Assembly: GCF_947496985.1 (NCBI RefSeq)
Contig: NZ_CANMEZ010000002.1
Span: 124,001-188,000, forward strand
Length of the DNA stretch: 64,000 nt
DNA from: an uncultured Kordia sp.
Lineage (GTDB): Bacteria > Bacteroidota > Bacteroidia > Flavobacteriales > Flavobacteriaceae
Direction of reading: 5' to 3'
Part shown: in pieces, positions 18,435-29,400 of the stretch
How positions within the stretch are numbered: the first letter of the stretch is position 1
Layout: each line of letters starts with the position of its first letter
Program-made: the position numbers and the translations under genes
Notes under the pieces: generated by a model
What the model was told of the DNA's origin: nothing
Database searches by the model: none
The model's input: only the letters and a program-made list of their open reading frames with translations

Positions 18435-21400
18435 TTAATCAATACTAAATGTTAGTCCATCAAGAGACACCCAATTTTGAACCACATTAAAGCCTGTAGC
18501 AATGATGACAGTTCCGTTTGGATTTACATCTACACGCATTGCTCCATTTTCTGTTTCTACTGAGAAAATTCTTGTTTTTGTTGGTCTAAAACCAACAGGA
18601 AGTGTCATGATAACATCTGCATTATTAATAGCAGAACTTTTATTACATAAGCCTTCTAAGGTTACTATGTTGTTTACTTTTCTATAACGAGGGTCTTGAA
18701 AATTTGTTACTAAAAATGATGTGTTATAATACGCCCAACCTGCGTTCATTGTTGCTGCAGTATAAGCACTTGGTACTACTGTATTATCTGTCCAAGTATA
18801 GCCACCTGAACCGTCTGTTTGTAAAACTTGACCGTTACTTCCTCCAGCAGGCAACTCGATTTCATTTAATGGATCACTATCTGCATCGTTTACGGCATCC
18901 GTTACCCAAGCATAGTTTCCAGCACCATCAGTTTTTAATAGTTGTCCATTAGTTCCTCCACTTGGAAGCATCGCTCCAACAGCAACAGTTATCCAAGCAT
19001 AGTTTCCAGCTCCATCAGTTTTTAATACTTGTCCGTCAATTCCACCAGTTGGCAATTCTATTTCATTCATTGGATCGCTATCTGCATCGTCTACAGCATC
19101 CGTTATCCAAATAGTTGAAGTACCATCTGTTGATAATATTTTTCCTGATTCTCCAGATTGTGCAGGTAATTCTATTTCATTGGTAGGATTAGCATCTAAA
19201 TCATTATTTGAAACCCACGTATAGTTTCCTGAACCATCTGTTTTTAATACATCTCCATCAGTTCCTCCTGCTGGAAGTGTAGCTCCGCCTCCCATAGGAG
19301 CATCAATCCAAGATACTGAACCAGAACCATCAGTACTCATTATTTGATTTGCCGTTCCATCTTGTGCTGGCAATGTATACGAAGTTCCTGAACCTACATT
19401 ATCTCCATCTATTGTTAACTGACCATTTAGAGTTGTGTTTCCATTTTTTAGCATTACTAAAGCATCACTAAATCCTGTAGCTCTAAAAGCTTCATCTGGA
19501 TTTGTACCATTACCGATAACAAATAAACGATCTGTTTCAACAAATTGAGTTGCATTTCCTGCTACTCGTGTATTATAGGTTCCAATAGATGTTTGTCCAA
19601 ATGATTCTGCTGTTAAACTTGTACCAGCCGTTATTGCAGCCGCTCCACTAGCAATATTACTTTCTCCTATAGATACAGAACTAGTGTTACTTGCAATAGA
19701 GTTATTTCCAAGTACTATAGAATTTCCGCCTACATTTGCATCATTCCATTCTGAACCACTTGCGCCACCTGCTCTGAAAGCTTGTTTGCTTTTATCAAAA
19801 AACATACGACTGTCATCATTCGTAGCTGTTGTAATGTCTCCTAATTGAGAACTCCCAAATACAAAGTCGTCTGTAGCGGTATCGCCGTTAGCATTGCTAG
19901 TTATGTTTGCAGTTGTTATGAATGCTCCAGAACCTCCTCCTGCAGCATCTGCCCAAGATACATTTCCAGTGCCATCTGTGGTCATTACTTGGTTTGCGCT
20001 ACCATCTTGTGCTGGCAAGGTATACCCACGTTCCATTTCTTGATTGTCTCCATCAATGGTTACAGTACCGTTTATGGTTGTGTTTCCATTTTTTAGTATC
20101 ACTAATGCGTCAGAGCTATTTATTCCTTCAAAATCAGCAGTTCCGTTACCTACCACTAATAAACGATCGGTTGGCACATGCACATTTGCATTACCCGCAA
20201 CTGGAGTATTGAATTGTCCAAGTGTGGTTTGACCTCTAGACTCCGCAGTAATGGCATATCCTAAAGCAATTGATTCTGTTCCTGAAGCGTTCGTATTTCT
20301 ACCTAATGCTACAGTGTAATTACCAGAAGCTATATTATTGTCTCCCATCGTCATACTATAAAATCCAGAAGAAACATTTCGTTGCCCTCCTAACGTAGAA
20401 GCGTACCAACCTGAAGCTACATTTCGCTGTCCAAATCCTACAGTAAATGGTCCTACGTTCGCATCATCAAAACCTCCAAAACCATCTACTTCGTTACCTG
20501 CTCTGAATGCACCTTTACTTTTATCAAAAAACATTCTAGAGTTGTCATCAGCTCCTGAAAGATTGTCTAATTGCGAACTCCCAAAAACAAAATCATCCGT
20601 AGCGATAGTTCCATTAGTATTGCTAGTAACATTTGCTGTAGTTGTAAAGGATGCAGCCGCTGTTTGGTTTACCCAAGCATACACTCCTGATCCATCTGTG
20701 CTTAATATTTGTCCATCAACTCCGCCAGTTGGTAATTCATTGGGAACATCTTGCCAAGCTACCACAGTTCCATCTGTAGTTAGGAATTTACCTGATTCGC
20801 CTGCTTGTGTAGGCAATTCTATTTCGTTTGTTGGATCGTTATCTGCATCGTCATTTGTTATCCATGATAACACTCCTGAACCATCCGTAGAAAGCACATA
20901 TCCGTTAGTTCCTCCATTTGGAATGGCTGCTGCTGCTGGAGTTACCCAAGTAACATTTCCAGAACCATCTGTTTGCATGATTTGATTTATAGTTCCATCT
21001 TGTGCAGGAAGTGTAAAAGAAGTTCCAACTCCTGCGTTATCACCATCTATTGTTAGTGTTCCATTTAAGGTAGTGTTTCCGTTTTTTAGCATAACTAAGG
21101 CATCACTGTTTAGTGCTAAGTTGATATCTTCTTGTCCATTACCAATGACAAATAAACGATCTGTTGGAACCCATGTATCGGTAGAACCTGACACAAAGTT
21201 ACTGTACTGCCCCAATTGAATTTCGGCCATTGAATTCGCGTTTAGTTGTCGTCCAATCGCTGTGGAATTTATACCATAAGCACGTGCGTTTAATCCAAAA
21301 CCTCTTGCATAATCTGCAAAACCTCCTGCATTTAATCCGAAAGCAAAAGCTTCATTTCCTGTTGCATTGGCGTTGCGTCCCATAGAGAATGAGTTGCGTC

Positions 21401-22049
21401 CACTAGCAACTCCGCCTTCACCAAAACCTACAGAATACTCTCCTACTTTGGTTTCATCCCATTGATCGGTTTGTGTATATCCTGCTCTAAAAGCCGCTTT
21501 GCTTTTGTCGTAGAACATTCTATTTCCGAAGGCTGCATTAAAAGAGCCATTATTATCCAATTGGTTAGATCCAAATACAAAATCGTCTGTTACGTTGTTT
21601 CCGTTTCCGTTACTTACAACGCCACTGTTTACTGTAAATGTTCCTGCGTTGCCAGCTTGACCACTGTTTAAAGCGTACATAGCATACGGAACAAATTGTA
21701 GTTTTGAAGTTCCTAGTTGCACATAGCTAGTTCCACCTGTGATGTCTACTTGTATATCGATCCACTGATTTTGAGAGTTCCAATTGATTGCTAAGAAGTT
21801 TGCTCCTGAAGTTCCGCCACCAACAGGCAATGTAATGACTCCTTGCGCATTGGAAGTTACGGTATGTGTTTCATTGTAGACTACACTTCCTGTTGGACTT
21901 CCTTCTATGATTCTTACGAGTACGCCAATTGATTGATTGGCTAGTGGATTGTTAGCAGCATCACGTACAACTGCTTGATAATTGAAATTTTGAGCATAGC
22001 TTATGACACCAAATAGTAGCATCATAATGAGTAGGGTAATTTTTTTCAT
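18435..22049 (-). CDS. YadA-head / phage tail-fibre-like surface protein with large internal repeats
   Basis: 1204 aa. Signal peptide 1-19 (FGVISYAQ), then an N-terminal domain common in Bacteroidota fibre-like proteins (FNYQAVVRDAANNPLANQSI). Three long repeats follow at about 130-330, 470-680 and 715-900, each with TDDFVFGS[NS]QL, RMF[YF]DKSK, an S-G/ASG-rich YadA-head-like run (ASGRNSFSMG, ASGNYTVALG), TDRL[FL]V[IV]GNG and SDALV[MI]LKNGNTT. Short D-G-[SA]-G-[NG]-Y-[TA]-W repeats fill about 910-1080. The C-terminal 110 residues look like a tail-fibre tip (GWAYYN ... RKVNNIVTLEG). No T9SS tail is seen. The ECF-type promoter at 22082-22108 suggests sigma-dependent expression. Confidence 0.8.
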   Translation of the reverse strand: MKKITLLIMMLLFGVISYAQNFNYQAVVRDAANNPLANQSIGVLVRIIEGSPTGSVVYNETHTVTSNAQGVITLPVGGGTSGANFLAINWNSQNQWIDIQVDITGGTSYVQLGTSKLQFVPYAMYALNSGQAGNAGTFTVNSGVVSNGNGNNVTDDFVFGSNQLDNNGSFNAAFGNRMFYDKSKAAFRAGYTQTDQWDETKVGEYSVGFGEGGVASGRNSFSMGRNANATGNEAFAFGLNAGGFADYARGFGLNARAYGINSTAIGRQLNANSMAEIQLGQYSNFVSGSTDTWVPTDRLFVIGNGQEDINLALNSDALVMLKNGNTTLNGTLTIDGDNAGVGTSFTLPAQDGTINQIMQTDGSGNVTWVTPAAAAIPNGGTNGYVLSTDGSGVLSWITNDDADNDPTNEIELPTQAGESGKFLTTDGTVVAWQDVPNELPTGGVDGQILSTDGSGVYAWVNQTAAASFTTTANVTSNTNGTIATDDFVFGSSQLDNLSGADDNSRMFFDKSKGAFRAGNEVDGFGGFDDANVGPFTVGFGQRNVASGWYASTLGGQRNVSSGFYSMTMGDNNIASGNYTVALGRNTNASGTESIALGYAITAESRGQTTLGQFNTPVAGNANVHVPTDRLLVVGNGTADFEGINSSDALVILKNGNTTINGTVTIDGDNQEMERGYTLPAQDGSANQVMTTDGTGNVSWADAAGGGSGAFITTANITSNANGDTATDDFVFGSSQLGDITTATNDDSRMFFDKSKQAFRAGGASGSEWNDANVGGNSIVLGNNSIASNTSSVSIGESNIASGAAAITAGTSLTAESFGQTSIGTYNTRVAGNATQFVETDRLFVIGNGTNPDEAFRATGFSDALVMLKNGNTTLNGQLTIDGDNVGSGTSYTLPAQDGTANQIMSTDGSGSVSWIDAPMGGGATLPAGGTDGDVLKTDGSGNYTWVSNNDLDANPTNEIELPAQSGESGKILSTDGTSTIWITDAVDDADSDPMNEIELPTGGIDGQVLKTDGAGNYAWITVAVGAMLPSGGTNGQLLKTDGAGNYAWVTDAVNDADSDPLNEIELPAGGSNGQVLQTDGSGGYTWTDNTVVPSAYTAATMNAGWAYYNTSFLVTNFQDPRYRKVNNIVTLEGLCNKSSAINNADVIMTLPVGFRPTKTRIFSVETENGAMRVDVNPNGTVIIATGFNVVQNWVSLDGLTFSID

Positions 22050-22500
22050 AATAAAAAAAGAATTTCTTGTTGTTTATGTAGTGACAGCAAAAAAATCATA
22101 CACCCTATTTTTTTAGATGCTTTATTTTTTTTAATTGATTTTTGTTTTTTTTGAACTCCGAAAATTTGAACAAATCCCTAAAGCAAACGCCCATTTTTAG
22201 CTATACAAAAAAGTATGTGTAAAACTTTAGTCCACTCGTATTCATTATTTTAAAATTGAACTTCATTGAAGAATTAGGCTTAGGCATTTTCTAGTCTTTA
22301 GTTCGTTAAACGTTGTTGATAACTAAAAAACAATTCTACTATATTTAAAATAGGAGGCAAAGAATTAGTTGTTGCCTAAGCCTTAGTATGTGAGTTGTTT
22401 CAAAAAAAACTATGCTTCCTAACAACAAGATTTTTCATAGTCTTATTTTGATGTTTTCTTAAATTACTCAAAAAAGAAATACAAACTTCACATATATATT
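22050..22500. other. 451-bp intergenic region
   Basis: Between the DUF3570 gene stop and the YadA-like gene start. It contains the ECF-type promoter at 22082-22108 and an 11-bp inverted repeat (AGGCTTAGGCA at 22276-22286, TGCCTAAGCCT at 22373-22383). No coding sequence is supported. Confidence 0.6.
22082..22108 (-). promoter_or_regulatory. Candidate ECF promoter of the YadA-like gene
   Basis: On the minus strand: ATAGGGTGTAT (22098-22108), 11 nt, TGTCA (22082-22086). The start codon is 32 nt downstream. The same two boxes with the same spacing precede the thioredoxin operon and fecR. Confidence 0.6.
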
Positions 22501-23955
22501 TTAGTCCACTACAAATTTGAAGCTAGTGGAAATTATATTTGCATTTAAACCTGTACTCCTTTTGTAATAACTATATCGTATATCAAAGGATTTTAATCCG
22601 ATATTGAATATTTTAAATTTTGCAAATACGTCTGTATATTTTATTCCCAAACCATATTGATGACTGTTAAATTTTGATAAGTCAAAATCTGAAGTGTAAA
22701 ATTCAGAAGTCGACACATGCGTTTCATACGTGCCAAAATAATCGGCTGCTGTTTGATTGTAGAAACGATAGTTTGGATAGAGTGTAAATTTTCCGAAACC
22801 CAATTTAATTGGTAGTTCAATGTTTGCTGTTTGCGAATTGATTCCCCACGTATCAAAATAATAGCGATAATAAGTTCGTAAGGATATGTTTTCGTTAAAA
22901 TAATAGTTGAATCGCGCTCCAAAAGGCAACTTGAATCGTGTATCAGGCAAACGCTCAATATCATCTACCAAGTGAAAAACATCTGTATTTTCTGGGGAAT
23001 TATAATTTGAAATATTTGCCGCATTTCCCACATAATAATTGTCTCTGTCGGCAAAATAGACACGTTGCATTGGGTTTGCCAACCAACCTTGTTGTTGTAC
23101 AACATCTACAAACAGTGAGAATTGTGCATTTTTATTGATGATTTGAGAAAAACTCAAATACAGTGAATAGGTGTTTCTTGCTCGGTCTTGAATGAACGTT
23201 GTATTGAATGGCGACCAAACAGTTGCACTATTTTTATCAATGATATTCCCGTCTTGATTTAAGATGTCAATATTAGCAAAAAAACCATTATTGAGGTTTT
23301 GATTGGCTTCATTGTATGAGTCTAATTCTGTTGGATATTTAGGATTCCACGTATCTAAATACACTTGCGCTTTTACACCAACTTCTGTATTTTTCTGATT
23401 GAATAGTTTGGTATAGCTTCCTCCAAAACCAACAGATACATAATCATATTCCACGGCAAAGTTGACATTCCCGCTCCAAATACTATTTCTATCATCGGAA
23501 GAATGACTATAACTCGCGTTGATTCCTCCCCAGACATCACCCGCAGAAGCTCCAGAAGATGCTACCCAAGGGCTTCCTTTTACACCGCTTGTATTTCCGC
23601 TTTCATCACCATCATCGTAACCATTTCCAGAAGCACCAGAAGCATCAAAAGGATCTAAATTACTTGATGAAGCCGATGTATATGCCGAAATTCCTGCATC
23701 AATTGTTAATACATCATCTGCATTTAATGGAATTGCTACTACAAATGTTGGTGTAATATCTGTAAGTCGCTCGTTTCCAACACCACCAGTAACGGAAGCA
23801 TTGTTTCCATCTTGTGTGTAATAACTCATCAAGAAATCAACTTCTGTAGTTTCCAATACTCGTTTTTTGTACACTTTTAATGTGTCCGTAACTTTTGTTT
23901 GTGAAAACATCATCGAACAGCAAAAAAGCATTAGTAGAAGACTTATTTTTTTCAT
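22501..23955 (-). CDS. DUF3570 outer-membrane beta-barrel-like protein
   Basis: 484 aa. Signal peptide 1-19 (CCSMMFSQ). Alternating aromatic/polar strands through the length and the C-terminal TSFKFVVD are typical of an outer-membrane barrel. The N-terminal region (about 35-150: LMSYYTQDGNNASVTGG, then GSPWVASSGASAGDVWGG) fits DUF3570. Two SGAS motifs occur at 106-109 (preceded by Asp104 and Asp101) and 134-137. They resemble the [ST]GA[ST] part of flavinylation sites used by ApbE, and an ApbE gene is two genes upstream. It is the last gene of the thioredoxin-ApbE-DUF4266 set, separated from DUF4266 by 184 bp with a hairpin. Role in the envelope unknown. Confidence 0.85.
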   Translation of the reverse strand: MKKISLLLMLFCCSMMFSQTKVTDTLKVYKKRVLETTEVDFLMSYYTQDGNNASVTGGVGNERLTDITPTFVVAIPLNADDVLTIDAGISAYTSASSSNLDPFDASGASGNGYDDGDESGNTSGVKGSPWVASSGASAGDVWGGINASYSHSSDDRNSIWSGNVNFAVEYDYVSVGFGGSYTKLFNQKNTEVGVKAQVYLDTWNPKYPTELDSYNEANQNLNNGFFANIDILNQDGNIIDKNSATVWSPFNTTFIQDRARNTYSLYLSFSQIINKNAQFSLFVDVVQQQGWLANPMQRVYFADRDNYYVGNAANISNYNSPENTDVFHLVDDIERLPDTRFKLPFGARFNYYFNENISLRTYYRYYFDTWGINSQTANIELPIKLGFGKFTLYPNYRFYNQTAADYFGTYETHVSTSEFYTSDFDLSKFNSHQYGLGIKYTDVFAKFKIFNIGLKSFDIRYSYYKRSTGLNANIISTSFKFVVD

Positions 23956-24102
23956 ATTGTTTTCCCGAGAAAGCGGAAATCTTATTTTTTATTTATGAAA
24001 TCTGCTTTTGCAACAGAATAAATTCAGCTAGCAATTTTGAATATGTCTTCGACTTTTCAAACTTGGAAAACTGTTTTTTTAGATCCCATTCTTCAACGGG
24101 AT

Positions 24103-24141
24103 AAGTTCATTTAGGAGCTTTAAAAGCAGCTAAATGAACTT
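24103..24141. other. 12-bp perfect stem hairpin between DUF4266 and DUF3570 genes
   Basis: AAGTTCATTTAG (24103-24114) pairs exactly with CTAAATGAACTT (24130-24141), overlapping the DUF4266 stop codon. No T run follows on the minus strand, so it looks like an intercistronic RNA structure more than a terminator. A smaller ATCCC/GGGAT stem is adjacent (24083-24102). Confidence 0.6.
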
Positions 24142-24352
24142 AATTACAACCGCAACCGCCACCTGTTTTCCCACCATTTGCACCTGAAGCCGCTTCACGA
24201 TATACTTGAAAATTTGTTTCGAAGCGCTCAATTCCTAAGGAGGAAAGTTTCATGTCAGGATCATTAATGTTTATTTTTTGATATTCTTTTACGGCAACAC
24301 ACGAAGTGTTCAAAAGCAATAAAGACACAATTAAAAAATGAAGTCTGTTCAT
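24140..24352 (-). CDS. DUF4266 small lipoprotein
   Basis: 70 aa. Signal peptide with lipobox LLNTSC (Cys18). The conserved-looking middle (YQKININDPDMKLSSLGIERFE) and the C-terminal Gly/Cys tail TGGGCGCN are characteristic of DUF4266. The tail could bind metal or be modified; this is not known. It starts 3 bp after the ApbE gene stop, so the two are tightly co-transcribed, and it is usually found beside DUF3570 as here. Confidence 0.85.
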   Translation of the reverse strand: MNRLHFLIVSLLLLNTSCVAVKEYQKININDPDMKLSSLGIERFETNFQVYREAASGANGGKTGGGCGCN

Positions 24353-24355
24353 ATT

Positions 24356-25333
24356 TTATTCTATTTTAATATTTGATGAATAGTGAATTTTTCCTGTATC
24401 ATCTACAATGATGCATTCTATATTTTGGAGTTGGTTAATCATATCAATTCCAACATCTTTTCCTATGACAAAAATGGAAGTAGCTAAAGCATCTGCTAGT
24501 TCAGCACTTGACGCTAATACACTTACGCTTACAATTCCGCTACTTGGATACCCAGTTCTGGGATCAATAATGTGTGTGTATCTTTTTCCGTTGAATTTTA
24601 CTTGTTTTTCATAATTTCCCGAAGTCACAATTGCTTGTTCTTTTATGGGAATCATAGTAAATACTTTATTTTTATTGAGCGGATTTTTGATGGCTATTTT
24701 AAAATTTTTACCGTTAATTTCTGTTCCCCAAGTATTCAAATCGCCCGAAGCATTAATAATTCCAGCTTGCACATTATGAGATTGTAATAGTTTTTTTGCT
24801 TTGTCTGCGGCATATCCTTTTCCAATAGCGCCAAAACCGATTTTCATTCCTTTTTGTTTTAAGAAAACAGTTTGATCAGTTTTGTTAAGAATGATGTTTT
24901 TATAGCCAACTTTCGCTACCGATTGTTGTATTGCTTCCGCAGATGGTATTTTAGTCATGCTTCCATCAAACTTCCAAATACGATCCATAGACGCATAACT
25001 AATGTCAAAAGCGCCGTTAGTTAGTTTTGATATATAAATGGATCGTTCTATCAACTGAAATAGTTCTGTATCTACTTTTACCGCTTGTATTCCGGCATTT
25101 TGATTAATGAGTGATGTTTGTGATTTTTTATCCCAAGAAGAAATCAACTTTTCAATCCGAGTCATTTCGGCAACAGCCAAATCGATATAATTAGTAGCTT
25201 CATCTTGAGTGTTTGCTATAACGGTTATATCAAAACGACTTCCCATTAATTTGAGCGTTCGTTTGTGGACTTCCTGTGCAGTTGTCACAAAAAAGCTTAT
25301 CAATAATAAATATGTGAAAATTGATTTTTGCAT
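24356..25333 (-). CDS. apbE: FAD:protein FMN transferase (ApbE family)
   Basis: 325 aa from ATG 25333, chosen because MQKSIFTYLLLISFFVTTAQ is a clean signal peptide; an ATG at 25348 would overlap the thioredoxin gene by 11 bases. ApbE enzymes attach FMN from FAD to Ser/Thr of exported proteins, or process FAD, outside the cytoplasm and with Mg2+. Visible family motifs are LMGSRFDITVIA at the mature start, FGAIGKGYAADKAKKLL, INASGDLNTWG, HIIDPRTGYPSSG (the conserved H-I-[IL]-[DN]-P-x-T-G) and SAELADALATSIFVIG. It is exported, so its substrate should be periplasmic or in the outer membrane; DUF3570 or DUF4266 in the same operon are candidates. Confidence 0.92.
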   Translation of the reverse strand: MQKSIFTYLLLISFFVTTAQEVHKRTLKLMGSRFDITVIANTQDEATNYIDLAVAEMTRIEKLISSWDKKSQTSLINQNAGIQAVKVDTELFQLIERSIYISKLTNGAFDISYASMDRIWKFDGSMTKIPSAEAIQQSVAKVGYKNIILNKTDQTVFLKQKGMKIGFGAIGKGYAADKAKKLLQSHNVQAGIINASGDLNTWGTEINGKNFKIAIKNPLNKNKVFTMIPIKEQAIVTSGNYEKQVKFNGKRYTHIIDPRTGYPSSGIVSVSVLASSAELADALATSIFVIGKDVGIDMINQLQNIECIIVDDTGKIHYSSNIKIE

Positions 25334-25337
25334 CGTT

Positions 25338-25763
25338 TTAAAAAGCATTTAATAGTTTTAAGTAGGCTTCAGGATTCGTTTTTTGATATCCTAGTTGCCC
25401 TAATTGCTTTCCAGTTTTATCCAACACGACGACTAAAGGGAAATATCCTTTTGGATTGTATGTTGCTGCCAATTGCTCATTTTGCGCTTGTAATGCTTTA
25501 GATAGTTTATTTTTTTTACGTCTTGGAAAATCTGCTTTTAGCAATGTGTAATTTTCTTTTGCATACGATTTAAAAGTTTCCGAATTCCATATTTTACGTT
25601 CTAGTTTCATACAAGGTCCGCACCAATCGGAACCAGAGAACACTAGAATAATGCGTTGATTTTTGGTGATAGCTTCTTTTTTTGCAGTTTCAAAATTTGT
25701 ATTCCATTCTTGTCCAAAACTTACAGTTATTACTAGGAACATAAAGCAAAAGAGTGTTTTCAT
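25338..25763 (-). CDS. Exported thioredoxin-fold protein
   Basis: 141 aa. Signal peptide to about residue 18 (VITVSFGQ). A thioredoxin fold with active site WCGPC (Cys48, Cys51) follows VFSGSD, then LKADFP and the cis-Pro region YFPLVVVLDKTGKQLGQLGY. It is probably a periplasmic thiol reductase or thioredoxin-like partner of the ApbE/DUF4266/DUF3570 products; the Cys-rich DUF4266 tail is a possible client. It is the first gene of the operon, with an ECF-type promoter 34 nt upstream of the start. It is divergent from the sigma factor gene. Confidence 0.9.
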   Translation of the reverse strand: MKTLFCFMFLVITVSFGQEWNTNFETAKKEAITKNQRIILVFSGSDWCGPCMKLERKIWNSETFKSYAKENYTLLKADFPRRKKNKLSKALQAQNEQLAATYNPKGYFPLVVVLDKTGKQLGQLGYQKTNPEAYLKLLNAF

Positions 25764-25797
25764 ATAGGGACTATTTTAGTGCTGGCTTATATTCATA

Positions 25798-25824
25798 TGA
25801 CATCAAAAAAGGAATACACCCTAT
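25798..25824 (-). promoter_or_regulatory. Candidate ECF promoter of the thioredoxin-ApbE-DUF4266-DUF3570 operon
   Basis: On the minus strand: ATAGGGTGTAT (25814-25824), 11 nt, TGTCA (25798-25802). The start codon is 34 nt further on. It shares TTTTTTG before TGTCA with the site at 22082-22108. Confidence 0.65.
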
Positions 25825-25881
25825 TTTATTTGTATATTTTTTATGAGTTTTGCCTATTTTTGGAGCCCATACTTGAATTAA

Positions 25882-26403
25882 ATGCAAGAAAACGAACCTT
25901 CTATTTGCGAGGAAAAAAATTATAACGAACTGTTTCGTAAGTTTTACGAACCTGCTACGAAATACATTTATTATAAGTGTGGAAATTTACAGCGTGCAGA
26001 AGATATTGTTCAGAATGTGTTTATTAAACTTTGGAAATTGTGCGCCACTATTACTTTCTCAAAAGCGAAATCTTATATCTATACTGCAAGTAACAATTCA
26101 TTCTTAAATGAAGTTGCACATGAGAAGGTCGTTTTAAAACATCAAAAAGCAGTGACGGAACATTCCAATCATGAGAGTCCTGATTTTTTGATTGAAGTAG
26201 AAGAGTTTAGAGTCAAGCTAAAAGAAGCTATCAATACACTTAATCCGAAAGAAAGAGAAGTTTTTTTAATGAGTCGTGTTGATCAAAAAACTTATAAAGA
26301 AATTGCCGAAATCACTGGTTTAACTGTAAAAGCCATTGAACGCAGAATGAGTAAAGCTTTGAAGGAGTTGCGTGCTATTTTAGGAAAAGAAATAAAAATT
26401 TAA
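25882..26403 (+). CDS. ECF RNA polymerase sigma factor (FecI-like)
   Basis: 173 aa. Sigma-70 region 2 (YYKCGNLQRAEDIVQNVFIKLWK, about 30-52, reading of the -10 box) and region 4 (LNPKEREVFLMSRVDQKTYKEIAEITGLTVKAIERRMSKALKELR, about 119-165, reading of the -35 box). Its length and the fecR gene 47 bp downstream identify the FecI-like class found throughout Bacteroidota. FecR and the STN domain of the TonB receptor should hold or release it. Candidate targets are the three promoters with the GGGTGT / TGTC boxes. It carries no copy of that motif in its own promoter orientation, so autoregulation is not indicated. Confidence 0.93.
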   Translation: MQENEPSICEEKNYNELFRKFYEPATKYIYYKCGNLQRAEDIVQNVFIKLWKLCATITFSKAKSYIYTASNNSFLNEVAHEKVVLKHQKAVTEHSNHESPDFLIEVEEFRVKLKEAINTLNPKEREVFLMSRVDQKTYKEIAEITGLTVKAIERRMSKALKELRAILGKEIKI

Positions 26404-29400
26404 TAGGGTGTGTTCCATTTTAAATGTCTAGTTAATAAGAAACTAAGAGTATGAAGAAAAATTACGAGACAGATGAATCATTTTTAGGACGATGGATTGC
26501 TGGTGAGCTTTCTGAAGAAGAACGTATTGCTTTTGAGCAAACGAATGCTTTTAAAGAGTTTCATATTATTAATAAAGAAGCACAACTTTTAGGTGGTCCT
26601 ACAATTGATGTTGAAAACGCACTGAAGACTGTAAAAGAGAAACTTACCCCTAAACCAAAGAGAAATAAAATAATCAAATTGTGGCAAGCAATTTCTGTGG
26701 CAGCAATTGTTATTTTTTCTACTGGAATTTTGCTGACATCTTCTAAGACCTATACTACAGGAATAGGCGAATCACAAACAATTATATTGGCTGACGGTTC
26801 AACAGTTAACTTGAATGCAAATTCGAGCTTGTCTTACAAACGTTTCTTTTGGTCATCAAATAAAAATGTGGAATTGACAGGTGAAGCGTATTTTTCTATT
26901 ACAAAAGGGGATGATTTTAGTGTAGAAACTTCTAAAGGAATTGTTGCTGTTTTGGGAACAGAATTTAATATAAAAGATCGTTCAAATTTTGATTTGAAAT
27001 GTTATGAAGGAAAAGTACAATTTATTCAAAATGATAAAGATCATTCTTTTATTTTGACGAAAGGAATGCAAGTTTCTATTGAAGAAAACACATTAAAACA
27101 AGCTATTTTTACAGAAGAAACACCTACATGGAAAAAAGGAGTTTCTACATTTACAGAACAACCGTTATCGGAAGTTTTAGAAGAATTAGCAATCTATTTT
27201 GATGTGACTTTTGACACACGTAACATTGACACAACTCGTTTGTTTTCAGGAAGTTTTTATCACACAGATATGATTACCGCTTTAAAAGCAACATTGCTTC
27301 CTATGGGAATTACATATAAAAAGACAGGCAAAACAATTGTACTTTCTGAGTAATACTGTCCAATAAAAACTTTACACCTTTGTGTGACTTAAAATCAAAT
27401 TTATGAAACAGCTTTGTGCTCTATTTTTGTTTTTAGTATTTGCAGTTTCAAATGCTCAAAATAAAGATTACACCTACCAAAACACACCGCTTTTAGAAGT
27501 TATTCAGCAAATCGAGAAGGAATACAATTTTACATTTTCGTATGCGAATGATATGATTCAAAATAAATCGATTACATTAAAAGCTTCTCAAATTGAATTT
27601 TCAGAATTACTTATTATTTTAGAAGCACAAACAGGCTTGCAGTTTGAGAAAATTTCAGATACACAAATCATTATTACCCCAAAACAAGCAAACAATAAAG
27701 TTTGTGGTTATGTTTTAGATGCAACGACACGCATGCCAATTCCATTCGCAACAATTACAGGCAATGAAAATCAGCAAGTTGCTACAAATTTGAATGGTTT
27801 TTTCACAATCAATAAAACGACCTCAAATACTTTTACCGCAAATAGTTTTGGGTATACAGCACTACAATTTTTTGGAAGTGAAAATTGCTTACCAATATAT
27901 TTAACACAAGGAACAGAATCGCTAGAAGCCGTGATTATTTCTGGATATATTACCAATGGAATTGATAGAAATCAAGATGGTTCTATTTCTGTTGACACAA
28001 AACGCTTGGGCATTTTGCCTGGTTTATTAAATGCTGATATTGCACAAAGTATTCAGTTAATCCCTGGCGTTTCTACCTTAGATGAATCGGCTACAGGAAT
28101 ACAAATCAGAGGTGGATCGCCTGATCAAAATTTAATTTTATACGATAATATTAAACTATACAATACAGGTTATTTTTACGGAATGTTCTCTTTATTCAAT
28201 CCGTTTGCAACACAGAGAGCCACTATTTTCCGATCGGGTACAAGCGCGAGTTATGGCGATCGTATTTCGGGAATTATTGATATTTCTAGCGGAGACGAAA
28301 TTCCAGAGAAAACTAGCAGCGGATTTGAAATTGATGGTGTAGCAATCAACGGATTTGTAAAGACACCTTTATCAGAGAAAGTAGCTCTATATGTATTTGC
28401 CAGACGTTCGTATCCTGATGTATGGAAAACGCCTACATATAACAGTTATGCAGATAAAATTTTTACAAATTTTGGAGTAGCTAGAGATATCAATGGAAAT
28501 GTATTGGAGTTAGAAACGGATGATGATTTTAGTTCTGAAACAAGTAATAATGATTTTTCTTTTGTAGATGTAAATACCAAAATTGTTTTAAAACCTAATA
28601 AAAAAAACACGCTATCTTTTAGCGGATTGTATACTAGAAATAATTTAGACTTTGATTTTACTGGAGGCGATGAGTTATTGATTGATTCACTCACAACTAA
28701 AAACAAAGGCTTGAGTTTTGAATGGAAACATAGTACAAGTGAGAAACAACACGAAAAGTTAACTGTGTATTTTTCTGAGTATAACTCGTTCTATCAAAAT
28801 AAAGAAATAAAAGACGAAACAGGCGATGGAATTCCTGATCTGGATGAGATTAATACACGACAGAACGATATTGTAGATATTGGCGCAAGTTTATCGTTAA
28901 CCAGGCAATTGACTGATTCACAAAAACTAACCGCAGGATATCAACTTTCATATACGGATTTAGATATTATCATTAGAAAAGAAAAACCATTAGAAAATAC
29001 TATAGAAGATGCTGGACAAAATGATAGTAATTTTAAAAATGCACTATTTGGAGAGTATACGCTAAATTTTAAGAATAAAGGTTTTATCAATGCAGGAATA
29101 CGATTTGTACATTACAATTCGGTAAATACATTTTTAGCCGAACCGCGTATTAATTTTGAATATCCGTTAAATGATCGCTTTCGCGTGAAAACGGCAATTG
29201 AGCGTAGAAATCAACCCATTTCGCAATTGATCGAATTTAATCATACAGAATTGCGTTTGGAAAATAATTTATGGCGTTTATCCGATAACAATCAATATCC
29301 ATTATTATCAAGTAATCAAATATCTGGAGGAATTTTGTACAGTCACAAAAACCTAAATATTGATATTGACGCGTATTACAAAGAATTGGAAGGCTTAACG